This document shows positions 1 through 8,705 of a stretch of DNA of 64,000 nt, piece after piece. The first letter of the stretch is position 1; each line of letters begins with the position of its first letter. The stretch is from Acidobacteriota bacterium. Lineage in GTDB: Bacteria; Acidobacteriota; Blastocatellia; Chloracidobacteriales; Chloracidobacteriaceae. The position numbers were made by a program, and so were the translations under genes. Under the pieces are notes generated by a model. That model searched no databases, was not told where the DNA came from, and worked only from the letters and a program-made list of their open reading frames with translations. The stretch spans positions 21,469 through 85,468 of the forward strand of contig JACQXX010000055.1 in NCBI GenBank assembly GCA_016208495.1, read 5' to 3'.

Positions 1-1309
1 CAATTAACTGGAATATCGCAATGAGACCCAACATGATCGTTGACAGATTGTGCCCCCAGTTAGGAAAGGTTTGTTCGATCACCACGACAAAGCCAAGGGC
101 GACTCCCGCCTGTGAAATAAGTCCAAGCCAGGCATATTTTTCGACACGAAGTGAAGATACTGATTGTCTGGATCCGATCCAGCACCCACAGTAAAGCGCA
201 ATCAGCCGAACCCCAACCATAATGAGGGCCACAATCCAGACCGACTGCAAGGCTTCGATATTCATTTTGGCGCCGGCAACGCAAAAGAAAATTGCAAAAA
301 CTACTCCAAGTGTGTGCTCAATATTCTGAATGAATGTATCTCCCTGCCGGGTAAAGTTTTCAACATAAAATCCAGCGACCAGGCACAGCAGAATTCCATC
401 GAGCTGGAGTGCTTTCGCTGTTTGATAGCAGAGTAACCCGATTCCAACGGTAAAAATAATCAGATCTGTTTTGATGTATTTCAAATAGATCGAAACGACA
501 ACCCCGACCAGAATCCCAATCAGGCTAGAGATGACAATCTCCCATCCGAAGTGGGTGACAAAGGGAAGCATTTCAAACTGTTCTGTTTCTGATGTCAGGG
601 CTTTGGCAATGGCAATTGTCAGGCTGAAAATCAGCACCACGATAATATCTTTGACCACGACCACGCCGAGTACAGTTTGGCTCACTGGGCCTTTGGATTG
701 GTATTCATTTATCACGCCGATGACAACCGCCGGAGAGTTGACAATGATATAACCCGCAAGCAGTAACGTGATGGCCAATCTGAATGAAACAGGTGTTCCA
801 GCCGTGAATGGGATATATGCTGTCAGAAACCAAAAGACGATGGCGCACCCACCAAACACACACAGCGTTTCGAAAATGCTGATATAGAGAACTGATTTCC
901 AGCGTTCCCTGAGCGTGCGAAGCCGCAACTCGCCCCCAGCAATAAAGGCAATCAAGCTGAGCGCCAGGTTGTTGACCAGTCCTAATTCGGCCACCAGTGG
1001 TTCAGCTAAAAGATTGAAGCAATAGGGACCGCAAACAATCCCAATCAACATGTAAGAGGTGACGTGCGGTAACCCAAGAATGGCCAGAACAATGGATAAA
1101 TTATGAGCCGCCAGTAAGATAAATCCAAGCGAGACAATGGCATAGCCGCCGAGGTTCTTATCAACTGTAAATATTCTCTCGGCTCGCAGATACCCCATTA
1201 CAGCCACAATCAGCAAAATAAACCCAATCCGAGTCAAAATACCGTGCCAGGTTGGGGCAAGCTTCTCGTTCTGAAACTGAGCCAATTTCTGAAAAAATGA
1301 AACACTCAC
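1..1309 (-). CDS. Cation:proton antiporter (CPA/Kef-NhaP type), C-terminus missing
   Basis: The minus strand is open from a GTG at 1309 to the window edge, 436 codons without a stop. It is preceded by GAGGAGG at a suitable distance. The translation is almost entirely hydrophobic helices, with about eleven predicted membrane segments. It contains the antiporter-like stretches GLVNNLALSLIAFIAGGELR and VVVVKDIIVVLIFSLTIAIA, typical of monovalent cation/H+ exchangers in the inner membrane. The N-terminus MSVSFFQKLAQFQNEKLAP is cytoplasmic-looking. Any C-terminal TrkA-N/RCK regulatory domain would lie outside the window, so Kef-type K+ efflux and NhaP-type Na+ exchange cannot be separated. Family call is firm; the ion is not known. 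Confidence 0.85.
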   Translation of the reverse strand, partial: MSVSFFQKLAQFQNEKLAPTWHGILTRIGFILLIVAVMGYLRAERIFTVDKNLGGYAIVSLGFILLAAHNLSIVLAILGLPHVTSYMLIGIVCGPYCFNLLAEPLVAELGLVNNLALSLIAFIAGGELRLRTLRERWKSVLYISIFETLCVFGGCAIVFWFLTAYIPFTAGTPVSFRLAITLLLAGYIIVNSPAVVIGVINEYQSKGPVSQTVLGVVVVKDIIVVLIFSLTIAIAKALTSETEQFEMLPFVTHFGWEIVISSLIGILVGVVVSIYLKYIKTDLIIFTVGIGLLCYQTAKALQLDGILLCLVAGFYVENFTRQGDTFIQNIEHTLGVVFAIFFCVAGAKMNIEALQSVWIVALIMVGVRLIALYCGCWIGSRQSVSSLRVEKYAWLGLISQAGVALGFVVVIEQTFPNWGHNLSTIMLGLIAIFQLI

Positions 1310-1556
1310 TGTATGCCTCCTCAGGATGTCTGCGGTTTGAGTGGCCCAATGGAATGTGCTGAATTGATTGGTTGGGACGTGGTTGGGTGAGGGGTGTTGC
1401 TTGCTATCTAACCGATAGTCGCGAATTGCGCAATACAGAGAAGCGTTTTTGCCTGTTGTTTTCCAAAGGTGTTGCTGGTTTGATAGCGGTTAAATATGGT
1501 CTGACCCTGAGTTCAGTTCCTTTCCTGTTTTTTCTTCAAATGGAGATTGGAAATTT

Positions 1557-2132
1557 ATGACGAAAAATCAACCACGCAAAAAAGCAGTACCATCAGTGCT
1601 TCAACTTAAAATCACGCTCCGTGGCAGCAAACCACCGATCTGGCGGAGGGTTCAGGTGCTCAACAATATGACCTTCGCCGACCTCCATGACGTGATTCAG
1701 ATTGTCATGAGATGGACTTACTCGCATTTACACCAGTTTGTGGTGGCCAATGAATTTATTGGTTCCGTTGCGGAACTTGAGGATGACGTGCTGGATGAAG
1801 CGCGGATTAAACTCTCTGATTATATCAGCGGGGAAAAAGGAAAATTTCGCTATGAGTATGATTTCGGAGACAGATGGGATCATACCATTGAAGTTGAAAA
1901 GATCCTTCCGGTTGATCCAAACCAGTCATATCCACGGTGTATTGCCGGGAAGCGGGCTTGCCCGCCTGAAGATTGCGGAGGGATTTGGGGCTATGCCAAC
2001 CTTCTTGAAATCCTGGCTGATCCAAACAACCCTGAACACGAGACTATGCGGGTATGGGTTGGTGATGAATTTGACCCGAATGAATTTGACCTGAAAGCCG
2101 TGGCCCAGGTATTTGGAGGCCAGGATCAGTAG
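1557..2132 (+). CDS. Plasmid pRiA4b ORF-3 family protein
   Basis: 191 residues starting at ATG 1557, with a GGAGATTGG stretch upstream that can serve as ribosome site. The sequence shows the family hallmarks: LQLKITLRGSKPPIWRRVQV near the N-terminus, TFADLHDVIQIVM, then HLHQF and YEYDFGDRWDHTIEVEKIL, and the Cys/Gly-rich CPPEDCGGIWGY near residue 140. This fold occurs as a free-standing protein and as a passenger of some transposons. No enzymatic activity is established. It stands alone between a divergent antiporter and a gene remnant, with no transposase nearby. Confidence 0.85.
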   Translation: MTKNQPRKKAVPSVLQLKITLRGSKPPIWRRVQVLNNMTFADLHDVIQIVMRWTYSHLHQFVVANEFIGSVAELEDDVLDEARIKLSDYISGEKGKFRYEYDFGDRWDHTIEVEKILPVDPNQSYPRCIAGKRACPPEDCGGIWGYANLLEILADPNNPEHETMRVWVGDEFDPNEFDLKAVAQVFGGQDQ

Positions 2133-2199
2133 CGGGTTCCAGGCTCAAGGTTTGAATAAGCAAGCAGATGACCTATTCGAAAACCCTGAATCCGAAACC

Positions 2200-2424
2200 C
2201 TATTTTTTCACTGGGTCCACCGGGCAAGTTGTGGCACTATCGCGTAGCGCATTCATGTCACCTAATACTAATTAGAGTTCAGCGTATCGGGTTCAGAGTT
2301 TAGAAAATTACAATCATTTCAATGGTTTAGCCTTCTAGTAAATCGAGAATATGATTGCAAAATGGTATAACATCCAGCGCATTCGCTCCAGAATCATCTG
2401 TAACACATTGCCAGCGTTCGCAGG
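2200..2424 (-). pseudogene. Decayed remnant of a second tricorn protease gene
   Basis: Three blocks match the 3' part of the intact tricorn gene (3056-6334) in the same orientation. 2200-2231 matches 3056-3087 and keeps an in-frame stop; the encoded tail DPVKK-stop corresponds to DPVKN-stop. 2228-2268 matches about 3455-3495 with roughly 34 of 41 bases identical. 2375-2416 matches about 3499-3540 at similar identity. Compared with the intact gene, about 370 bp are deleted between blocks one and two and about 105 bp of unrelated sequence is inserted between blocks two and three. No reading frame survives. The arrangement fits an old tandem duplication of which one copy has nearly vanished. Confidence 0.8.
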
Positions 2425-2467
2425 CAGTGATTTTTCTAAAGATCAGGTATAGAGAAAGGAAAGTGCA

Positions 2468-2833
2468 GTGGAAATAAATGAAAGATACTGGCTTGGAATG
2501 GGAGTTGGTATCGGTGTTGGATGTTTCCTTGGAGCCATTTTACTCGTTCCTACTTTGTACCTGGGAATAAGAGGTGAACTCAGTCTTGCCGCCATCTTCT
2601 TTCCAGGTTCGATTTTTGTCCTGTATTTCGCCACATCCATGGCTTTTCTGGTTGCTGTTATTGTTGCGGTACTGCACTGGCCCTTGTATGGAGCAATTGT
2701 GGGTTTTGCGTGGGCGAAAGGAGGCCAGAGCCGGGCCGGGCTGTGGCTCCTGTTGATCCTGGTGTTGCAAGCTACTACGTCAATGATCACAGTTGCTGGA
2801 ATCTTGCCCAAGCTGATTGACCCCGACAACTGA
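2468..2833 (+). CDS. Small hypothetical membrane protein
   Basis: 121 residues from a GTG start at 2468, preceded by AAAGGA eight bases upstream. Three hydrophobic segments are visible, around residues 9-33 (glycine-rich), 40-70 and 90-112, with a short charged C-terminus (KLIDPDN). I recognise no family. It lies between the tricorn remnant and the intact tricorn gene on the opposite strand, so it may have been present when one of the two copies decayed. A 222-bp space with no recognisable feature separates it from the convergent tricorn gene. Confidence 0.6.
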   Translation: MEINERYWLGMGVGIGVGCFLGAILLVPTLYLGIRGELSLAAIFFPGSIFVLYFATSMAFLVAVIVAVLHWPLYGAIVGFAWAKGGQSRAGLWLLLILVLQATTSMITVAGILPKLIDPDN

Positions 2834-3055
2834 AAGCGATGCGAGCCTCTGGCACTTCTGGATAAAGAGACACAGAGACAGCAGAAGAAACAACTGGTTC
2901 AAAAACAGTTTTCAAGAGGAATAATTCAGATTCAGAAAGGCCAATTTGATATCTTTCTCTTGAACGTCCACCTTGTTTCTTTATCTCCTATCTCTGGGTC
3001 TCAGCTATCCTGATCCTAAAAGTGATCAGAAGTTGGTATCCTGACACTTTGGGGT

Positions 3056-6000
3056 TTAGTTCTTCACTGGATCCGCCGGACGAGTTGGAAGCGCCGCCGG
3101 TCTGGTTTTCATTTCATTGAGGACTTCTTCAATGGCCCGGTCAAGCTGGGCATCCTTGCCGTTGAATTCGTCCATTGGCGGGTTATCCACGACGATATCT
3201 GGGTCAACGCCGTGGCCTTCGATATGAAATTGACCGGCCACATTAAACTGGCCGGAGGTCGGCATCGTGACATACCCACCATCAACCAGCGGTGTTTGCC
3301 CGTTGATGCCAACCACGCCACCCCAACTGCGTTTCCCGATCAATTTTCCAAGCTTGTATTGTCGAAACATCGCCGGGAAAATATCGCCGTCCGAGGCTGA
3401 CAGCTCATTGAGGAGGCACACCAGCGGACCGGTAAAGACGCCAGTCGGATAGGTCGTTGTGGCACTATCACGTGGAGCATTCATCGCACCTAAAACCCGG
3501 CGCAATCGCTCCAGAATCATTTGTGACACGTTGCCGCCGCCGTTGTAGCGATCATCCACAATCAGTCCTTCTTTGCGAACCTGCGGATAATAGTACTTGA
3601 CGAATTCATTCAACCCTTCGCCACCCATATTCGGAATGTGAATATAGCCCACGCGGCCATTGGTTTTTTGTTCGACATAGCGCCGATTGTTTTCAACCCA
3701 ATTGAAGTACCGCAGATCAGTTTCACTTTCAATCGTGCGGACCTTCACCTCGCGAGCCCCCTGCAACGTGGGCTGGGAATTGACTTTGAGGGTCACCACG
3801 ATGCCGACTTTGTTTTCAAGCAAGGCGTAGGGATTGGTTGGAACGCGAACCTCAGCTCCGTCAATGGCCAGAATGTAGTCGCCTTCTTTGACGTTGATGC
3901 CGGGCTCGGTCAATGGCGAGCGACGTTCTTCGCGCCAGTTTTCGCCCTGATAAATTTTCTTCAAGCGATACAGGCCATTCACGGTTTCAAATTCAGCGCC
4001 AAGGAGTCCAATGCCGACTTGTTTTTTCCGGGGGGCATCCCCGCCACCGACATAGGCGTGACCAACGTTCAATTCCGCGATCATTTCACCGATCAGGTAG
4101 GTCAAATCAGACCGATGCGAAACGTTGGGAAGCATGGCTCCATAACGGTCACGCATGGCCTTCCAATCCACGCCATGCATATTTCGTGAATAGAAGAAAT
4201 CGCGTTCCAGACGCCAGGCTTCATTGAAAATTTGTTTCCATTCGGCCCGACGATCCAGTTTCATTTGGAGGCCATCCAGGTTGACCGCACCGTCCCCAGG
4301 TTTGGCCGGGCCTTTGGCATCAATCAAGAAGAGCCCGTTGCCAGCCCGGTAAATCAGTTTTTCACCGTCGGCGGAAAGGTCATAGCCGCCAACGGCGGCG
4401 ATTTCGGTTTCCTTGCGCTTGTCGAGTTCAAACATACGGAGCGTCGTGCGCTCAGTCGGTGCCCCGGTCATCTGGTAGTTGGGGAAGTTGATATAAAACA
4501 CCCGGTTTTTGGCCGTCAGCAACCCGACATAATTTCCTGGCGGCATGGGGAACCCTACCATCCGGTTTTGGATTCCATCCAGATCAATTTTGACATCTGG
4601 TACTTTGGGAGCTTCGGCTGGCTTGTCGCTGCTTTTGGCATCCGAGGGTTTGGCGTTGTCACCGATTTTGACTTCATCGCTTTCCGGCGCAAATGGTGAC
4701 GGGGCATCTGCCTGGAGCGTGACCGCGAAAATGCGTGAGGTACGCAGGTAGGCATAATTCCATTCAAAGGTGCCCACCGTGGCATTTAAATCACGGTTTG
4801 AGACAAAAAACAGATATTTCCCGGATGGATCAAACGCCGGGCTGCCGCTGTCAGTAAAGGCATCGGTGACCGGATAGGATTTGTTTTCCGCCAGTGAGTA
4901 CAGATGAACAGTTGAAAAACCGTTGGAATTCCATTCGCTGGCATCCGGGCGGGCATAGGAAATCCATTTGCTGTCCGGCGACCAGGTGTAGGCGCGAATC
5001 TCACCCGCTTTGGCCCTGTCAATCTGGGTGATTTTTTTGGTGTCGAGATCAATGTAGTGCAGCGCCTGGGTGGCGTCTGAGAAAATGAGTTTCTTGCTAT
5101 CTGGTGACCAGTATGGGCCGTAACGGGTCACATTGCCGCCCGTGGTCACCTGAACCGCTGGTCCTGAGCCATCTTGCGGGATCACATAAATTTCATCTTC
5201 ACCAGTGGCATCTGAAATATAGGCAATGGATTTTCCATCAGGCGACCAGGCTGCGTCTTTTTCACGTGAACCGGAGCTATTGGTCAAATTCCGGGTATTG
5301 CCCTTTTCGACTGGAATGGTAAACACCTCGCCCCGTGCCGTAATCACGGCGCGTTTGCCATCTGGTGACAGGCTGTAGTTTCCAATCAGGTTTCGTGGGT
5401 TGATAAACTCCGGTCGGGTCAATTTCCGGTCGTCGTTGAGTTCAATGGTCAGCTTGCGGGATTGCTCGGTTGCCAGATCAAGCAAGTGGATATACCCGGC
5501 ATTTTCAAAGGCAATCGCGCCTTTGCCAAGCGATGGAAATTTCACGTCATATTCAGTGAAACTGGTGAGCTTTTTCGTCGCTTTTGAAGTCAGGTCATAC
5601 ACAAACAGATTTGTCGTTTTGTCGCGGTCTGACCAGAAATAGATTTTGTTGCCGCTCCACATCGGAAACACATCCTGAGCTTCGTTGTTGGTAATGTTTT
5701 CAAGCGCGCCGGTTTTCAAATCATAAATCCAGACATCGTCAGCCTGACCGCCACGATAGCGCTTCCAGGTGCGGAACTCCCGGAACAACCGGTTATAGGC
5801 AATTTTCGAGCCATCCGGGGAAAACGAGGCATAGCCACCGCGTGGCACGGGAAGTTGTTCCGGCAGGCCGCCTTCAAGACCAACCGTGTAGAGTTGTCCG
5901 GTCCAGGCATTGAGGCTGGTTCGTCGTGAACGAAACAAGACGCGCTTGCTGTCCGGCGTCCAGCCCAACACCAGATTATCCGGTCCCATGCGGTCCGGCA

Positions 6001-6334
6001 GGGCATCCATATCGAGACTGTACGTCAGCCGTTTGGGTTCGCCACCTGTGGCCGGCATCACATACACATCGCGATTGCCGTCATATTCGCCTGTAAAGGC
6101 AATATATTTTCCATCGGGAGAGAATTTTGGGAAGAGTTCCTGACCTTCGTCAGTGGTCAATCGGCGGGCAGGACCACCCTGGGTTGAGGCGATCCACAAA
6201 TCGCCGGAGTACACAAAAACAACCTGATTCTGATGTACATCAGGATATCGAAGCAGCCGTCCTTCTTCAGCGTGCACACAAAACGTGCCGGCTAAAAACA
6301 AGAACGCAAGCCAAACCAGACGTTTGCCAAGCAT
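3056..6334 (-). CDS. Tricorn protease homologue (S41 family) with signal peptide
   Basis: 1092 residues. A signal peptide (LVWLAFLFLAGTFCVHA) predicts export. Residues about 30-560 are repeated TolB/WD-like blades, for example FSPDGKYIAFTGE, WSPDGKSIAYISD and WSPDSKKLIFSD, forming the propellers that admit peptides. After a linker rich in Lys, Pro and Ala comes the tricorn core with His759 in NVGHAYVGGGD, a PDZ domain around residues 770-860, and the S41 catalytic region with IVDDRYNGGGNVSQM and the nucleophile motif SASDGD (Ser979-Ser981, the second being the likely nucleophile). The expected role is breakdown of oligopeptides outside the cytoplasm. Length and domain order match bacterial tricorn homologues. 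A degraded second copy lies at 2200-2424. Confidence 0.95.
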   Translation of the reverse strand: MLGKRLVWLAFLFLAGTFCVHAEEGRLLRYPDVHQNQVVFVYSGDLWIASTQGGPARRLTTDEGQELFPKFSPDGKYIAFTGEYDGNRDVYVMPATGGEPKRLTYSLDMDALPDRMGPDNLVLGWTPDSKRVLFRSRRTSLNAWTGQLYTVGLEGGLPEQLPVPRGGYASFSPDGSKIAYNRLFREFRTWKRYRGGQADDVWIYDLKTGALENITNNEAQDVFPMWSGNKIYFWSDRDKTTNLFVYDLTSKATKKLTSFTEYDVKFPSLGKGAIAFENAGYIHLLDLATEQSRKLTIELNDDRKLTRPEFINPRNLIGNYSLSPDGKRAVITARGEVFTIPVEKGNTRNLTNSSGSREKDAAWSPDGKSIAYISDATGEDEIYVIPQDGSGPAVQVTTGGNVTRYGPYWSPDSKKLIFSDATQALHYIDLDTKKITQIDRAKAGEIRAYTWSPDSKWISYARPDASEWNSNGFSTVHLYSLAENKSYPVTDAFTDSGSPAFDPSGKYLFFVSNRDLNATVGTFEWNYAYLRTSRIFAVTLQADAPSPFAPESDEVKIGDNAKPSDAKSSDKPAEAPKVPDVKIDLDGIQNRMVGFPMPPGNYVGLLTAKNRVFYINFPNYQMTGAPTERTTLRMFELDKRKETEIAAVGGYDLSADGEKLIYRAGNGLFLIDAKGPAKPGDGAVNLDGLQMKLDRRAEWKQIFNEAWRLERDFFYSRNMHGVDWKAMRDRYGAMLPNVSHRSDLTYLIGEMIAELNVGHAYVGGGDAPRKKQVGIGLLGAEFETVNGLYRLKKIYQGENWREERRSPLTEPGINVKEGDYILAIDGAEVRVPTNPYALLENKVGIVVTLKVNSQPTLQGAREVKVRTIESETDLRYFNWVENNRRYVEQKTNGRVGYIHIPNMGGEGLNEFVKYYYPQVRKEGLIVDDRYNGGGNVSQMILERLRRVLGAMNAPRDSATTTYPTGVFTGPLVCLLNELSASDGDIFPAMFRQYKLGKLIGKRSWGGVVGINGQTPLVDGGYVTMPTSGQFNVAGQFHIEGHGVDPDIVVDNPPMDEFNGKDAQLDRAIEEVLNEMKTRPAALPTRPADPVKN

Positions 6335-6400
6335 GAAGTAAAGCCTCCAGAAAAGAAAAATCTTCAGTTGTAAAATGCAGCGGTTATCAATTGTGAGAAA

Positions 6401-6634
6401 GCGAGTAGCGAGTAGCGAGTAGCGAGTAGTACGTTACTACCTTTTACACCCACCAGAGCATTCTTGAAATATGCAATTGGAGAAAGTTTTATTCTTTAGC
6501 GTGAGCTAAGCAGATGGGATTTGCTTTATCTGAGGAATGCTATTCACTATTGTGTACTTGAACTCCTTGCTCCTCGCTCTTCTCATGATTGAGTGTGGGT
6601 TTGAACGACTCGCTACTCGCTACTCGCTCTTCTC
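6401..6634. repeat. Inverted pair of GCGAGTA heptamer arrays
   Basis: Four tandem units of GCGAGTA at 6401-6429 face the reverse-complement units (CTCGCTA) at 6609-6634, with about 180 bp between them. A weaker related stretch lies at 6566-6585. The pair fills the 305-bp space between the divergent tricorn and cysteine desulfurase genes. No other feature was recognised there. Confidence 0.8.
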
Positions 6635-6639
6635 AACCT

Positions 6640-7815
6640 ATGACCCCAAAAATTTATCTTGATAATGCAGCCACGACTGCCGTGGCCCCTGAAGTTGTCG
6701 AAGCGATGCTGCCGTATCTGACCCAGGCGTTTGGGAACGCATCATCAGTGCATTCATTTGGTCAGGAAGCCCGTGCGGCGATTGAGCGGGCAAGGCGGCA
6801 GGTCGCGATACTGATCGGTGCGGCTGAAAGTTCTGAAATCATCTTTTTAAGTGGTGGCACTGAAGCCAATAATCTGGCAATTCGGGGAATTGCGGAAAGT
6901 TATGGTAGACCCGGACAACATATCATTACCACGGTTTTTGAACACCCTGCCGTGCTTGGCCCCTGTGCGGCACTGGAAAACCGAGGGTTTCGGGTGACGC
7001 GGCTTCCAGTGTATGAACATGGACTGATTCGGCTGGAGGATGTTCGGGCGGCACTCACCGATGACACCATTCTAATGACTATCATGATGGCCAATAATGA
7101 AGTCGGAACCCTGCAACCTGTTGCGGAGATTGGAAAACTGGTTCGCGAAGCACAGGAACACCGCCCTCACCTGTATTTCCATGTGGATGCCGTTCAGGCG
7201 GCTGGAAAAGTACCGATTGACGTGAAAGAACTCGGTGTGGATCTGCTCTCACTTTCAGGCCATAAAATCCATGCACCGAAAGGCGTTGGCGCGCTATACC
7301 TGCGAAAAGGCGTGCGACTCGCGGCTCAACAACTGGGTGGTCATCACGAACGGGATCGCCGGGCCGGAACTGAAAACGTGGCCGGAATCGTCGCATGTGG
7401 GAAAGCTGCGGAACTGGCTTCCCGGCAAGCCGCTGAAATAACTGAAGTTACTTGCCTGCGTGATCATCTGGAACAATCTCTGATCGAAAAAATCCCTGGG
7501 CTTCAGGTCAATGGTGATCCCAATTCACGCCTGCCAAATCTGATCAATCTGAGCTTTGACACGATTGATGCCGAAAGTTTATTGATCGCGCTTGATTTAA
7601 AAGGAATTGCGGTTTCGACCGGGGCCGCCTGTTCGTCAGGATCAACCGAACCGAGCCACGTGTTGGCCGCGATGGGATTTTCCAGGGAACGGGTCCGGAG
7701 CAGCCTTCGATTCAGCCTGAGCCGCTACACGACATCAGCGGAAATTGACCGCGTGATTGAAGTTTTGCCGGAACTTGTTGAACGTCAACGCCAAAAGGCG
7801 AGAGGTGCGAAGTAG
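6640..7815 (+). CDS. Cysteine desulfurase (NifS/IscS family)
   Basis: 391 residues of a PLP enzyme that takes sulfur from cysteine for Fe-S clusters and thio-modifications. The start is ATG 6640 (MTPKIYLDNAATT, the family's usual N-terminus). The reading frame continues upstream to 6589, but that part lies within heptamer repeat DNA. PLP-binding Lys209 lies in SGHKIHAPKG, and the persulfide-carrying Cys331 in the short group-I type loop GAACSSGSTEPSHVL. The histidine and aspartate of FHVDAVQAAGK are present. No iscU, iscA or sufE is adjacent, so it may serve tRNA thiolation or a dispersed Fe-S pathway. The next gene begins 41 bases after the stop. Confidence 0.93.
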   Translation: MTPKIYLDNAATTAVAPEVVEAMLPYLTQAFGNASSVHSFGQEARAAIERARRQVAILIGAAESSEIIFLSGGTEANNLAIRGIAESYGRPGQHIITTVFEHPAVLGPCAALENRGFRVTRLPVYEHGLIRLEDVRAALTDDTILMTIMMANNEVGTLQPVAEIGKLVREAQEHRPHLYFHVDAVQAAGKVPIDVKELGVDLLSLSGHKIHAPKGVGALYLRKGVRLAAQQLGGHHERDRRAGTENVAGIVACGKAAELASRQAAEITEVTCLRDHLEQSLIEKIPGLQVNGDPNSRLPNLINLSFDTIDAESLLIALDLKGIAVSTGAACSSGSTEPSHVLAAMGFSRERVRSSLRFSLSRYTTSAEIDRVIEVLPELVERQRQKARGAK

Positions 7816-7856
7816 CAATGTTGGAGTGCGGTGGCTTGACACCGCTTTCACAAACT

Positions 7857-8390
7857 ATGAAGAACTACTGGAAGATTATTGTTTTCAGCCTGATAGCCAT
7901 TGTTGTGGTCGTTGTGGTCGTCGTGGCTGGAGCCGCCTATTATGCGACCGGGACACCGGTATATTCGCTCTATGTGCTTCGAAAAGCATTGCGCGAACAG
8001 GATCGTGACCAGTTTTATCATCATTTTGACGTTCGACGGGTCGTAGAACATACCGTGGAACAAAAAGTGAGCCCCACGATAAAAAGCTACCTGCCTCTGA
8101 TGGGAAGGGACACCGCTTTGGATCTGGCCGAATCCATTGTCCGCCGAAAAATTGACGAGCGTCTGGCACACCCTGAGTCAATTTCCTTTGGAAAAATGAC
8201 GCTGGCTTCGATCAACCAGCAAGGCAAAACCGCTCAGGTCACATTGCGCAACCCAAAAGATGATTCAACCACGGTTGTCGGCATGGAGCAAATGAGTGAC
8301 CGTCATTGGAAAATTGTTGAAATTGATCTTTCCCAGGCTGACGCCAGTGTCTCACCCGAAGAACTGCTTCAAGGAACAAGAAAGAATTGA
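7857..8390 (+). CDS. DUF2939-like membrane-anchored protein
   Basis: 177 residues from ATG 7857; an upstream in-frame start at 7818 would add sequence with no coding character. One long N-terminal hydrophobic segment (residues 4-26, ending VVVVVVVAGAAYYA) anchors a soluble domain outside the cytoplasm. TPVYSLYVLRKALREQDRDQFYHHFDVRRVVEH resembles the DUF2939 pattern of proteins with this topology. Function unknown. It sits 41 bp after the cysteine desulfurase and may be co-transcribed. The end of the gene (RKN-stop) runs into GAATGAA-type repeats. Confidence 0.7.
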   Translation: MKNYWKIIVFSLIAIVVVVVVVVAGAAYYATGTPVYSLYVLRKALREQDRDQFYHHFDVRRVVEHTVEQKVSPTIKSYLPLMGRDTALDLAESIVRRKIDERLAHPESISFGKMTLASINQQGKTAQVTLRNPKDDSTTVVGMEQMSDRHWKIVEIDLSQADASVSPEELLQGTRKN

Positions 8391-8398
8391 GAATGAAG

Positions 8399-8696
8399 TT
8401 AGTGGTTAGTGGTTAGTGATGCCAGTTAAGGGTTGAAGTGGTGGTTGGTCCTCATCCCCGTTGGGATGGAGTAAGGTGAGCCGGTGGTCAGCGTGGCTTT
8501 GGACGCGCCACCACCGGATGTGGGTCATTTACCAGGGCTCGCAGACTCGCCCTGGGCTACGAGCCGTCACCTACTTCGTAGGTTAAGAACCAAAACTGCT
8601 TCAACTCTTCATTCGCATTAGTGGTTAGAAATCAGTACTTTCGAAGAAGAACCAGGAACCAATTACTAACCACTAACCACTAACTTCATTCTCCTG
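8399..8696. repeat. TTAGTGG heptamer arrays flanking a terminal-inverted-repeat element (copy 1)
   Basis: TTAGTGG units at 8399-8418 lead into a 200-bp element at 8419-8618 whose ends are inverted copies (ATGCCAGTTAAGGGTTGAAG against the complement of CTTCAACTCTTCATTCGCAT). After it comes a TTAGTGG unit, the core GAAATCAGTACTTTCGAAGAA, and reverse-complement CCACTAA units to 8693. The inner element holds hairpins such as CCGGTGGT...ACCACCGG. A second copy is at 10262-10533. These repeats fill the whole space before the kinase gene. Confidence 0.85.
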
Positions 8697-8705
8697 GGTT
8701 TTCCT

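Noticed and set aside
1372..1560. 62-residue plus-strand frame before the pRiA4b-like gene
   Set aside because: No ribosome site, no coding character, and it overlaps the start of the next gene by four bases only by chance of frame.
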